DNA of 64,000 nucleotides from Flagellimonas_B algarum (lineage in GTDB: Bacteria; Bacteroidota; Bacteroidia; Flavobacteriales; Flavobacteriaceae), in contig NZ_JBEVTG010000001.1 in the NCBI RefSeq assembly GCF_040513375.1, positions 868,001 through 932,000 on the forward strand. The letters are read 5' to 3'. A program made the position numbers and the translations under genes. The notes under the pieces are model-generated. The model was not told where the DNA came from. It did no database searches and saw only the letters and a program-made list of their open reading frames with translations. Every line of letters starts with the position of its first letter. Within the stretch, counting starts at the first letter, position 1. Positions 35,673 to 43,075 of the stretch are shown here, piece after piece.

Positions 35673-36863
35673 TTAGGCCAATATTGCTGCGATCCCAGGC
35701 AAAGTCTTGCCTTCAAGGCTTTCGAGCATCGCCCCACCACCAGTGGAAACATAGCTCACCTTATCCTGAAACCCGAATTGTTTTACCGCCGCCACGGAAT
35801 CACCGCCGCCAACCAAAGAAAAGGCTCCGTTTTGGGTAGCTTCGTCGATATACTCCCCGATGGCTATCGTACCTTTCGAAAAGCTGGGCATTTCAAATAC
35901 ACCGACCGGACCGTTCCAAAGAATGGTCTTCGATGCTAGGATCACCGATTTGAAATTGGCCAAGGTGTTCGGACCGGCGTCCAGCCCTTGCCAGCCATCT
36001 TCGATAGCGTCGACATCAACAAATTTGGTATTCGCGTTATTGTCGAAAGCATCGGCTGCCAGCACATCTACCGGAATGTGTACTTGTACCCCCTTCGCTG
36101 CTGCTTGCTTTAAAATGTCGAGTGCCAGCTGCATTTTATCATCTTCACAGATCGAATCGCCAACCTTTCCGCCTTGTGCCTTGACAAAGGTATAGGTCAT
36201 TCCACCCCCGATGATCAAATGATCTACTTTGTCCAAAATATTTTCGATAATGGTGATCTTCGAAGAGACTTTCGCACCTCCTAAAATCGCAGTCACGGGT
36301 TTCTCTCCGGTTTTCATTACTTTTTCGATCGATACGATCTCATTGGCTAGAAGGTATCCGAAACACTTGTTCCCCGAAAAGTAATCGGCCACGACCGTAG
36401 TCGACGCATGGGCCCTGTGGGCCGTACCGAAGGCGTCATTCACATAGATGTCACCAAAAGCCGAAAGTTGTTCGGCAAAGTTCGCTTCTCCTTGGGTCTC
36501 TTCACCATAAAAACGCAGGTTTTCGAGCAATAAGACTTCACCACTCTGTAGGGCTTGGTACGCTTCTGCCACTTCTTCCCCTACACAATCGTTTACGAAC
36601 TTCACCTGTACGCCGATGATATCCGAAACGGTATCGCAGATATGCCGTAACGACATCGCTTCGTTGCGCTGGCCCTTTGGACGACCCAGATGGCTCATCA
36701 AAACCGCACTACCCCCATCTTCAAGTACCTTGAGAATAGTCGGTTTGGCCGCTTCGATACGGCTGGTATCGGTCACCTTGAATTCAGCATCCAAGGGTAC
36801 GTTGAAATCAACACGGATCAAGGCTTTTTTGTCTTCAAAGTTATAATCGTCGATTGTTTTCAT
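35673..36863 (-). CDS. pgk: phosphoglycerate kinase
   Basis: A 396-residue glycolytic enzyme converting 1,3-bisphosphoglycerate and ADP to 3-phosphoglycerate and ATP. The N-terminal substrate motif RVDFNVPLD, SHLGRPKG, the ILGGAKVSSK hinge, IGGGMTYTF and the C-terminal STGGGAMLESLEGKTLPG are all present, and the length is normal. Monocistronic by appearance, divergent from holB. Confidence 0.97.
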   Translation of the reverse strand: MKTIDDYNFEDKKALIRVDFNVPLDAEFKVTDTSRIEAAKPTILKVLEDGGSAVLMSHLGRPKGQRNEAMSLRHICDTVSDIIGVQVKFVNDCVGEEVAEAYQALQSGEVLLLENLRFYGEETQGEANFAEQLSAFGDIYVNDAFGTAHRAHASTTVVADYFSGNKCFGYLLANEIVSIEKVMKTGEKPVTAILGGAKVSSKITIIENILDKVDHLIIGGGMTYTFVKAQGGKVGDSICEDDKMQLALDILKQAAAKGVQVHIPVDVLAADAFDNNANTKFVDVDAIEDGWQGLDAGPNTLANFKSVILASKTILWNGPVGVFEMPSFSKGTIAIGEYIDEATQNGAFSLVGGGDSVAAVKQFGFQDKVSYVSTGGGAMLESLEGKTLPGIAAILA

Positions 36864-36882
36864 CAGAATGGGTTTAAGGCTT

Positions 36883-36890
36883 CAAAAGTA
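36883..36890 (-). promoter_or_regulatory. candidate -7 box (TACTTTTG) for pgk
   Basis: TACTTTTG on the minus strand matches TAnnTTTG and ends 19 bases before the pgk ATG at 36863. No clear -33 element. Confidence 0.4.
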
Positions 36891-36925
36891 ACCAATTGCC
36901 TACATAGATGCAGGTTGGGCACCGG

Positions 36926-36990
36926 TATATTTGAAAAGATTTTGGGATTGGGAACGAAAAGCCCGTCCCTTTGAAAATAGATTATATTTG
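36926..36990 (+). promoter_or_regulatory. two TATATTTG boxes upstream of holB
   Basis: TATATTTG occurs twice, at 36926-36933 and 36983-36990, each a perfect TAnnTTTG. The first would give a leader of about 55 bases. The second ends one base before the first holB ATG. Neither has a convincing -33 partner at 19-21 bases. Confidence 0.35.
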
Positions 36991-36991
36991 G

Positions 36992-38146
36992 ATGATGTTT
37001 TTTAAGGATGTGTTGGGCCTGGCCCATTTGAAGAACCATTTGACTACCACTGCTGATCGCGGGCGCGTGGCGCATGCCCAGCTTTTTGTCGGGCCAGAAG
37101 GTTCAGGCACGCTGCCTTTGGCCATTGCCTATGCGCAATACCTGCTTTGCGGAAACGGCAATGGTGAAAACGAAGGGGGCAATGCGGCTTGCAACGCCAA
37201 GTGTGGAAGACTGATGCATCCTGACCTTCATTTCGTCTTTCCGGTGGCCAATTCCGACAAAGTGAAAAGCCATGCGGTCAGTGACCATTACATGGAAGAA
37301 TGGCGCGAATTCGTTGCGGAACAACCTTATGGCAACCTCTTCGACTGGTATCGCGCTATAGGAATCGAAAAAAAACAAGGCCAGATCGGTGTTGATGAAG
37401 CCCAAGACATCGTTAAAAAATTGTCATTGAAGTCCTTTGAGGGTGGGTTTAAGGTCCTCATCGTGTGGATGGCCGAAAAAATGAACGGGGCCGCTTCGAA
37501 CAAACTGTTGAAGTTGATCGAAGAGCCGCCAGAGAAAACGATTTTGATACTGGTCGCCGAAGATGAGGAACAGCTGATCGGCACGATCTTATCGCGTTGC
37601 CAGGTCTTGCATTTCCCGCCAATGGCGAACGAGACCATCGTACAGGGATTGACCGCCAAAGGTGCTGACGTGCATATCGCGCACCAGCTGGCCCATGAAG
37701 CCAACGGAAACTTCAACAAGGCCTTGGACCTCTTTCAAAATGATTCTGAAGATTTGGTGTTCGAACGTTGGTTTATTCAGTGGGTTCGGAGTGCGTTCAA
37801 AGCAAAAGGAAATAAGGCGGCGATACACGAATTGCTGTTATGGAGCGATGAGCTTTCGAAACAGGGGCGCGAAGTTCAGAAAAAGTTCTTGGGGTATTGC
37901 ATCGGAATGATAAGACAGGCCCTTCTTTTAAACTACCAAGTGCCCGAATTGGTCTATACCCGTATCCATTCGGATGGGTTCGACCTATCGAAGTTCGCCC
38001 CCTTCGTACATGAAAACAATATCGTGCCTTTGGTCAAAGAGCTGGAAGAGGCCTTGTACCATATCACTCGAAACGGCAACGGAAAAATGATCTTTACCGA
38101 TCTATCGATAAAACTAACCCGGCTGCTGCATGTCAGGGCCGCCTAA
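36992..38146 (+). CDS. holB: DNA polymerase III delta' subunit
   Basis: A 384-residue clamp-loader AAA+ protein (start ATG 36992 or 36995, MMFFKDVLGLAHLKNHL). The P-loop position reads GPEGSGT, lacking the Lys of a functional Walker A, as expected for a delta' subunit that does not bind ATP. A Cys-rich insertion with a His (CGNGNGENEGGNAACNAKCGR, then MHPDLH) is the zinc-type module seen after the P-loop of DnaX/HolB. IIEEPPEKT and TILSRCQ are the sensor-region motifs. Part of the replisome. Followed 11 bases later by a DoxX-like gene. Confidence 0.88.
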   Translation: MMFFKDVLGLAHLKNHLTTTADRGRVAHAQLFVGPEGSGTLPLAIAYAQYLLCGNGNGENEGGNAACNAKCGRLMHPDLHFVFPVANSDKVKSHAVSDHYMEEWREFVAEQPYGNLFDWYRAIGIEKKQGQIGVDEAQDIVKKLSLKSFEGGFKVLIVWMAEKMNGAASNKLLKLIEEPPEKTILILVAEDEEQLIGTILSRCQVLHFPPMANETIVQGLTAKGADVHIAHQLAHEANGNFNKALDLFQNDSEDLVFERWFIQWVRSAFKAKGNKAAIHELLLWSDELSKQGREVQKKFLGYCIGMIRQALLLNYQVPELVYTRIHSDGFDLSKFAPFVHENNIVPLVKELEEALYHITRNGNGKMIFTDLSIKLTRLLHVRAA

Positions 38147-38157
38147 AACCAACACCC

Positions 38158-38556
38158 ATGCAATTCCATTTTTACGAGAATACCACCGAACTTGTTTTAT
38201 TGTTGTTTTTGACCATCACTTTTTTGCAAAGTGGGGTCGACAAGGTCATGGACTGGAAAGGCAATCTCGGTTGGCTAAAAGGCCACTTTTCACAAACGCC
38301 CTTTAAAAATCAAGTGCCGGCCCTTTTGGGTATCGTGACCCTATTGGAGTTGGCCACTGCCCTTTTGAGTATTGGAGGTTTCGTACATCTGCTACTACAC
38401 GATAATGGAAGTATGGCCTATTATGCGGCACTGATCGGATGCAGCACCTTGTTATTATTGTTGCTTGGCCAACGGGTCGCCAAAGACTATGAAGGGGCGC
38501 GGACCATCGTTGTTTATCTGGTTCCTTCCGTCTTTCTGCTGTTTCTATTACATTAA
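38158..38556 (+). CDS. DoxX-like four-helix membrane protein
   Basis: A 132-residue protein with four hydrophobic helices (about 10-28, 54-75, 86-104, 111-131) and the FLQSGVDKVMDWKGN loop after TM1, typical of the DoxX/MauE-like superfamily. These small proteins are linked to thiol-redox or quinone functions, but no activity can be assigned here. It lies 11 bases after holB and is probably co-transcribed. Confidence 0.72.
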   Translation: MQFHFYENTTELVLLLFLTITFLQSGVDKVMDWKGNLGWLKGHFSQTPFKNQVPALLGIVTLLELATALLSIGGFVHLLLHDNGSMAYYAALIGCSTLLLLLLGQRVAKDYEGARTIVVYLVPSVFLLFLLH

Positions 38557-38583
38557 AAAACCCCAACACAAGGTGTTGAGGTT
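38554..38583 (-). terminator. intrinsic terminator of the OmpH/Skp gene
   Basis: On the minus strand a stem is formed by 38583-38573 and 38569-38559 (AACC, one mismatch, CAACAC; loop of 3), followed by six or seven T (38560-38554). It lies 23 bases past the stop of the OmpH/Skp gene and next to the DoxX stop. Confidence 0.75.
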
Positions 38584-38605
38584 CAGCGCTTTAAGATTTT
38601 TTATC

Positions 38606-39112
38606 TTAGTTTTTGTACTTCTCGTTCAAGAGTTTGATTACGTCTTGGGTAACATCTTTGGCATCAGCTCCATATAGCACACTTCCGCCATCCCCTCCTC
38701 CGAGGATGTAGGTAAAGCCATTGCTCTGCCCAAAAGCTTTGATTTCCCTTTTGACCTTGCTCATTACGCTGTCCATTTCGGTCTGTCCTTCCAATTGTAT
38801 CTGCTGTTCTTCTTGCTGCAATTGTTGGCCCATGAATTGTCCGCGTTGTTGCAAAAGCCCATATTCTTCTTGGGCTTTACTTTGGGCCATACTTTGGGCT
38901 TTGGTTTGGAATTGCTGCAATTCCAATTGAAAGGCCTGTGAGATGCTGTCTTTCTTTTTGTTGTATGCATCGGCTTTCGCCTTGAACTTGTTTTCAACGT
39001 CGATTTTCTCTTGATACCCATCCATCAATTTGACATTGTCGACGAATCCAATTTTATCTTGTTGGCAAGAACAAAGAATGCCAAGTGCCGATAACAAAAC
39101 CAATTTTTTCAT
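38606..39112 (-). CDS. OmpH/Skp family periplasmic chaperone, lipoprotein form
   Basis: A 168-residue protein with a lipoprotein signal (MKKLVLLSALGILCSC, lipobox Cys about 16), a long Gln-rich coiled coil (about 35-120, the Skp tentacles) and a C-terminal beta strand region. The segment IGFVDNVKLMDGYQEK is the OmpH start. It would hold unfolded outer-membrane proteins. Most Skp proteins are soluble; the lipobox here suggests membrane tethering. Confidence 0.85.
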   Translation of the reverse strand: MKKLVLLSALGILCSCQQDKIGFVDNVKLMDGYQEKIDVENKFKAKADAYNKKKDSISQAFQLELQQFQTKAQSMAQSKAQEEYGLLQQRGQFMGQQLQQEEQQIQLEGQTEMDSVMSKVKREIKAFGQSNGFTYILGGGDGGSVLYGADAKDVTQDVIKLLNEKYKN

Positions 39113-39334
39113 GTTCTTCGATTTACGGTGGCGCTAAAATAGGAAAACCTTGGGCAACTGGCATCACGCAATTACATCCTACCCATTTTAAATTATAGTT
39201 AAAACTTATTGCAATTTCCAATTTTCATTATCAATAGCTATGATTTTAGCTTTAATAAAGGTGCTTTATTCGCGCTTTAAAGGCGATTGGGGGGTGATTC
39301 TATATGTAAGGGCCCTAGGGTTCCTTAGAATCCT

Positions 39335-40165
39335 TTATTTGGCTTTTTTGATCACATAGAGCAAAGAGGAGTACTGCATGTTGCGTTTTGCCTTAAGATT
39401 GGATACAAATCCCCGATAAAAGGCGTGAAAGGGTCTCGAGCGACCTCCCTTGTAACGCTCCGACAATAGTGAAACGTAATAGGCGTCAAATGGCATGGGT
39501 ACTATCTCTTCGATCTGCATATCATGTTGGGCGACCAAATGCCCCATGGCTTTTTGGGAAAAATGCCATACATGTCTCGGCACGTCATATGCGGCCCAAT
39601 AGGTGCCGTACCATTCGGCATCATGAGACCGGTAATTGGGCACGGCGACCAAAAGATGACCCTTATCGTGGAGCATGGTGGCGATTCGCCGCATGGTTTG
39701 TTCAAGATTTGGGATGTGTTCCAGAACATGCCATAGCGTAATAACGTCAAAAGTACTGCCGGTTAGTCCTTCGAACGACTCCTCCAGCTCCATGTTTTTC
39801 GCTTTGGCCCTAGCCCTAGCTTTGGCATTAGGTTCTATGCCGGTGGTCTGCCAGCCTTGGTCTTTCATATACCTTAAAAAATCGCCAGTGCCCGCACCGA
39901 TGTCAAGTAGACTGCCTTGTTTTCCTGACAATCGTCGTATCAATTCGGCCTTCCTTTTCAAGTTGAGTCGTTTGACCCTTTGATAAAGTTTGTCGAATAC
40001 CGAGCGTTTGGCATCGGTATGTGAAATATAAGCTTGGCTATCGTAATATTTGGAAAGGTCTTCGGGTCGGGGTTTTGTGACCAACAAGTCCCTTTTCCGG
40101 TCAAGATGCAATTCGAAAGTTTCTTGTGTGACTGAAAAGTCCTTAGTTTTTAAGTACAAGCTCAT
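39335..40165 (-). CDS. class I SAM-dependent methyltransferase
   Basis: A 276-residue Rossmann-fold methyltransferase. The SAM motif I is LLDIGAGTGDFLRY (about 86-99), motif II TTGIEPN, and motif IV FDVITLWHVLEHIPNL, typical of Methyltransf_11/23. The acceptor is unknown; C-terminal features resemble enzymes acting on surface-glycan or lipid precursors. The first 23 bases overlap the upstream lipoprotein gene. The 222-base gap downstream (39113-39334) is AT-rich and holds no gene that I can see. Confidence 0.8.
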   Translation of the reverse strand: MSLYLKTKDFSVTQETFELHLDRKRDLLVTKPRPEDLSKYYDSQAYISHTDAKRSVFDKLYQRVKRLNLKRKAELIRRLSGKQGSLLDIGAGTGDFLRYMKDQGWQTTGIEPNAKARARAKAKNMELEESFEGLTGSTFDVITLWHVLEHIPNLEQTMRRIATMLHDKGHLLVAVPNYRSHDAEWYGTYWAAYDVPRHVWHFSQKAMGHLVAQHDMQIEEIVPMPFDAYYVSLLSERYKGGRSRPFHAFYRGFVSNLKAKRNMQYSSLLYVIKKAK

Positions 40166-40703
40166 TGTAGTTATGTGTCGCGAGATACTCCTTTTTGAGC
40201 TCTCGAAGATACGTCAAAACTACGTCTCTCGACCCATTGGTTTCATGGAGGCAATCTTTGGTTGCATCCGAAAAGACCTCGATAGCGATATACCAATTCC
40301 CTTTTCTGGCCAAGGTGTTATCTTCATTGGCCACGTAAGTGCCTACCTCATCATCGCCGACTGCGGCGCTCACGAAAACATCAACGGCCAAAGGAACCAA
40401 ATTCAAGGTCTTATCTTCAATGGCCACTTCATAAAACGAAAAATAGAACGTACCCCCGTCCAATTCGAAAGGAACCTCGATGTCTACATAATGATCATCG
40501 AGCTGGAATTTGGTGTTGATATAATTGTAAAAATCGCCGTCATTCTTGGGGTCTTCAAATACGAAAAGTGTTTTCTGTGGGAGCCCCTTCCGAAACTTTT
40601 TGCCATCAACGACTTTGTAGTCTTTGATGTTCGGGGCTATGCGCAATGGAATGCAGGAATGGAGAACGCAACCTAGGACGGTCAATAGCAGTATTCGCTT
40701 CAT
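40143..40703 (-). CDS. hypothetical lipoprotein
   Basis: A 186-residue protein with a lipobox (MKRILLLTVLGCVLHSC, Cys about 17). I do not recognise the family. The mature part is predicted mostly beta with a conserved-looking KTLFVFEDPKNDGDFYNYINTKF segment. It overlaps the methyltransferase gene by 23 bases and starts 4 bases after a 12-bp inverted repeat that sits next to a parS-like site. Confidence 0.65.
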   Translation of the reverse strand: MKRILLLTVLGCVLHSCIPLRIAPNIKDYKVVDGKKFRKGLPQKTLFVFEDPKNDGDFYNYINTKFQLDDHYVDIEVPFELDGGTFYFSFYEVAIEDKTLNLVPLAVDVFVSAAVGDDEVGTYVANEDNTLARKGNWYIAIEVFSDATKDCLHETNGSRDVVLTYLRELKKEYLATHNYNELVLKN

Positions 40704-40706
40704 TTT

Positions 40707-40746
40707 TTGGTTTTTGATCTAGTCGTTTGCAAGAATCAAAAACCAA
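40707..40746. repeat. 12-bp perfect inverted repeat next to parS-like site
   Basis: TTGGTTTTTGAT (40707-40718) and ATCAAAAACCAA (40735-40746) form a 12-bp stem around a 16-base loop. It lies in the leader of the lipoprotein gene, 12 bases from the parS-like palindrome, downstream of mnmG. It could attenuate read-through or be an operator. Confidence 0.5.
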
Positions 40747-40758
40747 GCCAAAACCTAT

Positions 40759-40774
40759 TGTTCCACGTGGAACC
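40759..40774. other. parS-like centromere site (TGTTCCACGTGGAACC)
   Basis: The 16-mer fits the conserved bacterial parS consensus TGTTnCACGTGnAACA except for the last base (C), a variant also known among functional chromosomal parS sites. It lies 7 bases past the mnmG stop. A second, perfect copy lies just upstream of the mnmG start. ParB-CTP would load here for chromosome segregation. Confidence 0.8.
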
Positions 40775-40781
40775 AGAAAGC

Positions 40782-42650
40782 CTATCTTCCTAAAAACACC
40801 AAAAGCACACTGATGTCGGCTGGTGAAACCCCGCTGATGCGAGAAGCTTGCGAGATGGAAACAGGACGTATGGCCTCGAGTTTCTCACGTGCCTCAAAGG
40901 ACAAGGATTTTAATTTTCGATAATCAAAACCGTCCGGAATCTTGATGTTCTCAAGACGTTGTAACTTGTCAGCATTCAGGCGCTCCTTTTCGATATAACC
41001 TGAATACTTGACTTGAATAGCGGCTTGCTCCAGAACCTCATTGTCAAGTGCGTTATCCGCCACGAAATCGGCAACCGACTGTAATTGCATCATATGGTCC
41101 ATAGTCACCTTGGGACGCGAAAACACCTTGAACAACTTATCCGCTTGTTTGACCGTTGCTGAACCTACTTCTTCCAAAATGGGATTCATTTCCTCAGGAT
41201 CAAAGCTTGTTTTTTTGAAAAAATGGATAAAATCATCCGACTTTTTCAATTTTTTCTCCATTCGATCTAGGCGCTCTTTCGAGGCTAATCCAAGATCATA
41301 ACTCTTCGGGGTCAATCGTAAATCGGCATTGTCTTGGCGCAACAGCGTGCGATACTCTGCCCTTGAGGTAAACATGCGATACGGTTCTTCAGTGCCCTTT
41401 GTGATCAAGTCATCTATTAAAACCCCGATGTATGCTTCGTCGCGTTGTAAAATAAAAGGGTCCCTTTCATTGATCTTTAGATGTGCGTTGATACCCGCCA
41501 TCAATCCTTGTGAAGCGGCTTCCTCATACCCCGTAGTTCCATTGATCTGACCTGCGAAGTACAAGTTCTCGACCAACTTGGTTTCTAGGGTGTGCTTCAA
41601 TTGTGTTGGTGGAAAATAATCATACTCGATGGCATAGCCCGGTCTAAAAAACTTGACATTCTCAAACCCTTTTACGGATCGCAGCGCTTTGAATTGTATG
41701 TCTTCCGGTAACGAAGTTGAAAACCCATTAACATAAACCTCGACCGTATTCCAGCCTTCAGGTTCTACGAAAATCTGATGCGCATCCTTGTCTGCGAAAC
41801 GATGGATCTTGTCTTCTATAGAAGGACAATACCTAGGGCCAATACTCTTTATCCTGCCATTGAACATCGGCGATCGATCAAACCCCTCCCGTAGCAAATC
41901 ATGGACCAGTGTGCTGGTATGCGTCATATGGCAATCTCGCTGATGTTCCAATAGGGCTGTATCCAAATAGGAGAACTTTTCAGGCTTTGCATCACCTGGT
42001 TGTAGGATCATCTTTTCATAATCCAACGAACGACCATCGACCCTAGGGGGCGTTCCGGTTTTCATCCGACCACTATCAAACCCAAAATCGACGAGCTGCT
42101 CCGTAATCCCAGTTGCCGCTTTCTCGCCCGCTCGACCTCCTCCAAATTGCTTCTCACCGATATGGATCAGTCCATTCAGAAAAGTTCCATTGGTCAACAC
42201 CACGGACTTGGCTTTAATGTCAAGCCCTAGCGAGGTACGCACTCCGACCACCCTATTTCCGTCAACCAACAGGCCGGAAACCATCTCTTGATAAAAGTCG
42301 GCGTTGGGTGTTCGCTCCAAAGCCATTCGCCATTCTTCAGCAAAACGCATACGGTCATTTTGAGCCCTTGGGCTCCACATTGCCGGACCCTTGCTTTTGT
42401 TCAACATCTTGAACTGGATCGCTGACTTATCCGTAACCACACCACTGTATCCGCCCAGGGCATCAATCTCACGAACAATCTGGCCCTTTGCAATTCCGCC
42501 CATCGCAGGATTGCAGGACATTTGCCCAATGGTCTGTAGGTTCATCGTAACCAATAAGGTTTTAGAACCCATATTGGCAGCAGCTGCGACTGCTTCCGCG
42601 CCTGCATGGCCCCCACCTACAACTATTACGTCATATTCCTTTTCAAACAT
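40782..42650 (-). CDS. mnmG: tRNA uridine-5-carboxymethylaminomethyl modification enzyme MnmG
   Basis: A 622-residue FAD protein that, with MnmE, installs cmnm5U34 in tRNAs reading split codon boxes. The FAD motif VVGGGHAGAEA (11-21), GLxxGINA-type QGLMAGINAHL and the PRYCPSIEDK block are all MnmG signatures, and the length is standard. It ends the DUF4175-ybeY-mnmG run; only 2 bases separate it from ybeY. parS-like palindromes flank both ends. MnmG (GidA) genes often lie near oriC and parAB in other bacteria. Confidence 0.96.
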   Translation of the reverse strand: MFEKEYDVIVVGGGHAGAEAVAAAANMGSKTLLVTMNLQTIGQMSCNPAMGGIAKGQIVREIDALGGYSGVVTDKSAIQFKMLNKSKGPAMWSPRAQNDRMRFAEEWRMALERTPNADFYQEMVSGLLVDGNRVVGVRTSLGLDIKAKSVVLTNGTFLNGLIHIGEKQFGGGRAGEKAATGITEQLVDFGFDSGRMKTGTPPRVDGRSLDYEKMILQPGDAKPEKFSYLDTALLEHQRDCHMTHTSTLVHDLLREGFDRSPMFNGRIKSIGPRYCPSIEDKIHRFADKDAHQIFVEPEGWNTVEVYVNGFSTSLPEDIQFKALRSVKGFENVKFFRPGYAIEYDYFPPTQLKHTLETKLVENLYFAGQINGTTGYEEAASQGLMAGINAHLKINERDPFILQRDEAYIGVLIDDLITKGTEEPYRMFTSRAEYRTLLRQDNADLRLTPKSYDLGLASKERLDRMEKKLKKSDDFIHFFKKTSFDPEEMNPILEEVGSATVKQADKLFKVFSRPKVTMDHMMQLQSVADFVADNALDNEVLEQAAIQVKYSGYIEKERLNADKLQRLENIKIPDGFDYRKLKSLSFEAREKLEAIRPVSISQASRISGVSPADISVLLVFLGR

Positions 42651-42652
42651 AG

Positions 42653-43075
42653 CTAATGTTCCACGTGGAACAGTTTTATCATTTTATCCTCCTCATTGCG
42701 CATATCCGCCCTGTCCCCTTCTGTCTTGTCCTTCCATCCACACAAGTGCAATACACCATGCACCATCACCCGCAACAACTCGGTAAACGAATCAACACCT
42801 AGGGCTTTTGCATTATCGTTTACCCGCTCGATTGAAATAAAAATATCACCGGATATCGTACCGGAATCGGTGTAATCGAACGTAATTATATCCGTAAAGG
42901 TATCATGGTTTAAATACCGTTGATTGATGTCCAACAGATACTGGTCATCACAAAAAACATAACAAAGCGTGCCTTGTTCTTTTTCCTGAGCAAGAACCAC
43001 CCTAGTTAACCAATCGGAGAATTTGGTTGCGTCGTTCAGCTCGAACTCGGTTTCGTAACAATATTCAATTTCCAT
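42653..43075 (-). CDS. ybeY: endoribonuclease YbeY (rRNA maturation)
   Basis: A 140-residue single-strand endoribonuclease acting in 16S rRNA processing and ribosome quality control. The zinc motif reads H106-GVL-H110-LCGWK-D116: the first two His ligands are kept, but the third position, His in E. coli YbeY, is Asp. The C-terminal residues LFHVEH are encoded by the parS-like palindrome at 42657-42672. The start overlaps the DUF4175 stop by 11 bases. Confidence 0.9.
   Translation of the reverse strand: MEIEYCYETEFELNDATKFSDWLTRVVLAQEKEQGTLCYVFCDDQYLLDINQRYLNHDTFTDIITFDYTDSGTISGDIFISIERVNDNAKALGVDSFTELLRVMVHGVLHLCGWKDKTEGDRADMRNEEDKMIKLFHVEH
42657..42672. other. parS-like centromere site, perfect palindrome (TGTTCCACGTGGAACA)
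   Basis: A perfect 16-bp palindrome and full match to the parS consensus. It is embedded in the last codons of ybeY and ends 7 bases before the mnmG ATG at 42650. Together with the copy at 40759-40774 it brackets mnmG, 1.9 kb apart. Two such sites in one place are far beyond chance for a 16-mer. Confidence 0.88.

Noticed and set aside
40050..40676. 208-codon plus-strand ORF
   Set aside because: Antisense to the methyltransferase and lipoprotein genes, both of which have convincing motifs.
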